Below the pieces are notes generated by a model. The model did no database searches, was not told the DNA's origin, and saw only the letters and a list, made by a program, of their open reading frames with translations. From Hyphomicrobium_A sp943371625 (GTDB lineage: Bacteria > Pseudomonadota > Alphaproteobacteria > Rhizobiales > Hyphomicrobiaceae), in the NCBI GenBank assembly GCA_943371625.1, contig CALRVN010000208.1, positions 1 to 7,250 of the forward strand: a stretch of 7,250 nt of DNA, in the 5' to 3' direction. This document shows, in pieces, positions 5,317-7,250 of the stretch. The position numbers and the translations under genes are program-made. The first letter of the stretch is position 1. Each line of letters begins with the position of its first letter.

Positions 5317-6279
5317 ATGCCCCCACACGTCACCCTCAAGCAGCTCCGCTATTTCGATGCGCTGGCTCGCGAGCAGCACTTCGGACGCGCCGCCGAGTCA
5401 TGCTCGGTAACGCAGCCCGCACTCTCGATGCAGATCCATGAACTCGAGGAGCAGCTCGGCCTCATCCTGGTGGAGCGCACGCGATCGGGTGTGCTGCTGT
5501 CCGACAAGGGCCGCGAGATCGCAGCCCGCGCCACCCGCATCCTCGGCGACGTGCACGAGATGATCGAGTACGCTCAGCACTGCAACAACGTGCTGTCGGG
5601 CTCCCTGCGCCTCGGGGTTATTCCGTCCATCGCACCGTACATGCTGCCGCCGCTGTTGCCGCTGCTGCGCGAGGGCTATCCGAAGCTCGAACTGCACGTG
5701 CGCGAGACACAAACTCTGCCGCTGCTGCAGGAGCTGGCCGAGGGCAAGCTCGACGTGCTCCTGCTGGCGCTGCCGGTCGTCCAGGCCGAGATCGAAACCC
5801 TGGCGCTATTCGAAGACCGCTTTCTTCTCGCGCTGCCGCCGTCGCGCAAGCTCAACAGCCGCGTGCGCGCAACCAAGGACCTGCTCGAGCACGAGCGCTT
5901 GTTCTTGCTGGAGGAGGGGCACTGCCTGCGCGAGCAGGCGCTCACCTATTGCAGCCTGCAGCAGGTTTCGACGGTGAACACGTTCGGCGTCTCTAGCCTC
6001 TCGACCATCGTCGAGATGGTCGCTGCCGGCTACGGCATCACCCTGCTCCCTGAAATGTGCCTCAACGTCGAGGAGCGCGGCCGCGGCATAGGCATCACCC
6101 GCTTCGTCGAGCCGCAGCCTTACCGCAGCGTGGGCCTCGCCTGGCGTGCGACGTCCCCTCGTGCCGCCGATTTCCACGAATTGGGTCGCCTGATCAAGCG
6201 CGCCTGGTCCGAAGGCTGCGTCCCGCCCGGACGCAAGAACGCCCGCAACACTCGTACGGTCAGCGCGCCGACGTCCTGA
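5317..6279 (+). CDS. oxyR: Hydrogen-peroxide sensor OxyR, LysR family
   Basis: A 320-aa cytoplasmic transcription factor that is oxidised by H2O2 and activates peroxide-defence genes. The N-terminal winged helix-turn-helix covers about 7-65 (LKQLRYFDALAREQHFGRAA, VTQPALSMQIHELE). The effector domain begins near SGSLRLGVIPSIAPYMLP (94-111). The redox pair is complete: Cys203 in EEGHCLREQ and Cys212 in TYCS, nine residues apart like E. coli Cys199/Cys208, with His202 beside the first. Thr133 (RETQT) matches E. coli Thr129, whereas Ser104 replaces Thr100. MVAAGYGITLLPE (234-246) is the standard OxyR/LysR motif. The C-terminus carries a basic tail of about 20 residues (GRKNARNTRT). The Shine-Dalgarno is weak (AGAG near 5306). 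Usual target genes such as katG or ahpC are not adjacent. It overlaps the convergent DUF882 gene by 20 bp. Confidence 0.93.
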   Translation: MPPHVTLKQLRYFDALAREQHFGRAAESCSVTQPALSMQIHELEEQLGLILVERTRSGVLLSDKGREIAARATRILGDVHEMIEYAQHCNNVLSGSLRLGVIPSIAPYMLPPLLPLLREGYPKLELHVRETQTLPLLQELAEGKLDVLLLALPVVQAEIETLALFEDRFLLALPPSRKLNSRVRATKDLLEHERLFLLEEGHCLREQALTYCSLQQVSTVNTFGVSSLSTIVEMVAAGYGITLLPEMCLNVEERGRGIGITRFVEPQPYRSVGLAWRATSPRAADFHELGRLIKRAWSEGCVPPGRKNARNTRTVSAPTS

Positions 6280-7250
6280 CCTGACGCGAGGTCAGCCCCG
6301 AGGCGACGTGAGCCGCATCGTCGGCATGTTGCGTCGAGAAATCGACGGCGCTGCCGTGGAACTGCTGCGCCCAAGCTACACCGGCAACCTGCTCGCCCGG
6401 CCTCAGCCGCATCGGCAGGGTGATCTCCTTGTCGTCGAGAAGATCCAGCGTGCGCTGCAAATTCGGATGCGTCAGCTTCACCAGTGCGACATCGTCCGCC
6501 GAAGCAGATTCCGTCAGCAACGGCGCGATTGGAAACGGCCGGTACGACAGCTCCTCGGGATGATCGTCGTCGAACTCCGGCGCCGGTGCCCAGCTGCCGC
6601 CTGCGTTACGAGGCTGCGGCGCCTGCACGGGCTCTTCCTTGATTGAAGCAATCTGCGCCTCGGCCGTGACCGGTTGCACCGGCCGCTCGGACGCCTTCGC
6701 GTCCAGCGCCGCCGTCGTCACCATGGCGTCGAGCCGATGGCGCTCGTCGTCAGGCACGGGCTGCGGACGCACCAGCGCATCCGTCGGATCGAGCGATGCG
6801 AGAGTCACGAGGTGATTGAGCTTGCCGCGATCGGCATCGCTCGTCGGCCGGGTTGCCACGCGTGGACCCTGCGCCAGCTTCGGCGTCGGCACGGCGATTT
6901 CCACCGGCTCCGCCTCGGTTTCTACGCTCGCCACGCGGATGTCCGGCTGCGCTTCCGGCATCGGACGTGCGACCGGCGCCGGCGCCGCCTTGAGCACTGG
7001 TCCCGGAGCACCGACGCCCGCCTCGGCCATCATGATCTCGGCTTCGGTCCGCTGGTGATTACGGCGGTCGAAGAACGCCGCCATCTGCGACGACAGCTCC
7101 GAATTTGCCCGCGCGCGGCGCGCATCGTCGCGAGTGAGGTCGCCGCCGTCGGCGGGATGATGCTGCGTGCGTCCATCCGGGAACAGCATCGCCAGCTCTT
7201 GCCGCGGCAGGCGCGGCCAGGCGCGCACGGGCCCGGTATCGACGTGAACG
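6260..7250 (-). CDS. DUF882 (YcbK-like, M15 peptidase-related) protein, C-terminal part
   Basis: The frame is open to the window edge (first full codon 7249-7247), so the start and most of the catalytic domain lie outside. The visible 329 residues begin VHVDTGPVRAWPRLPRQ. This is the end of the DUF882 domain, whose last zinc-ligand histidine sits in the HVD motif (His codon 7246-7244), followed by the usual LAMLFPDGRTQHHPADG. The family is related to peptidoglycan-cleaving D,D-carboxypeptidases and is usually exported. A GTG at 7228 is an internal codon, not the start. After the domain comes a tail of about 290 residues rich in Ala, Pro, Glu and Asp, probably disordered, with two related 29-residue segments (6838-6668). 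A more ordered stretch follows near the end (DDVALVKLTHPNLQRTLDLL, 6481-6440). The tail's role is unknown. The gene converges on oxyR. Confidence 0.85.
   Translation of the reverse strand, partial: VHVDTGPVRAWPRLPRQELAMLFPDGRTQHHPADGGDLTRDDARRARANSELSSQMAAFFDRRNHQRTEAEIMMAEAGVGAPGPVLKAAPAPVARPMPEAQPDIRVASVETEAEPVEIAVPTPKLAQGPRVATRPTSDADRGKLNHLVTLASLDPTDALVRPQPVPDDERHRLDAMVTTAALDAKASERPVQPVTAEAQIASIKEEPVQAPQPRNAGGSWAPAPEFDDDHPEELSYRPFPIAPLLTESASADDVALVKLTHPNLQRTLDLLDDKEITLPMRLRPGEQVAGVAWAQQFHGSAVDFSTQHADDAAHVASGLTSRQVRTSAR

Noticed and set aside
6308..6646. Plus-strand open frame of 112 codons
   Set aside because: It lies opposite the DUF882 tail and has no ribosome-binding site or family resemblance.

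Overview
The window is chromosomal DNA of a GC-rich alphaproteobacterium, almost certainly of the order Hyphomicrobiales and plausibly a methylotroph (Hyphomicrobium/Methylobacterium-like). The evidence is the gene order FYDLN_acid/TIGR02300 protein <-> aroA-cmk, an EPSP synthase resembling the Agrobacterium CP4 (class II) enzyme, a DUF882 (YcbK-like) protein with a long Ala/Pro-rich tail, and above all a lanmodulin (LanM) homologue, a protein known from lanthanide-using methylotrophs. No mobile element, phage gene or CRISPR array was seen. All genes look intact except the two cut by the window ends.

Left part (1-2520): a minus-strand aroA-cmk pair, coupled by a TGATG stop/start overlap, makes the shikimate-pathway enzyme EPSP synthase and cytidylate kinase. 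It is divergent from a small zinc-ribbon/acidic-tail protein of unknown function. The 184-bp divergent region has a TTGACA hexamer facing each way.

Middle (2521-3876): an exported DUF2314 protein, a tRNA-Ala(GGC) with encoded CCA, and a CspA-family cold-shock protein with a long untranslated leader and a strong hairpin behind it.

Centre-right (4055-5316): a small predicted lipoprotein with a glycine-rich C-terminal stretch, then lanM. LanM has a signal peptide and four EF-hand loops, each with Pro at position 2 and Asp at position 9, spaced 24/25/24 residues; it should be a periplasmic lanthanide-binding protein. A 21-bp dyad lies upstream of lanM and a textbook intrinsic terminator behind it. 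Between lanM and oxyR is a 280-bp non-coding segment with a second intrinsic terminator facing the other way (minus strand) and minus-strand promoter-like sequences. No gene explains it, so it may encode a small RNA divergent from oxyR, the position OxyS holds in E. coli.

Right part (5317-7250): oxyR, a peroxide sensor with both redox cysteines, converges on and overlaps by 20 bp the 3' end of a minus-strand DUF882 (M15-like peptidase) gene whose start lies beyond the window.

The most notable items are the lanmodulin outside any visible lanthanide-uptake or methanol-dehydrogenase cluster, the orphan minus-strand transcription unit next to oxyR, and the CP4-like EPSP synthase with Gly where CP4 has its glyphosate-insensitivity Ala.
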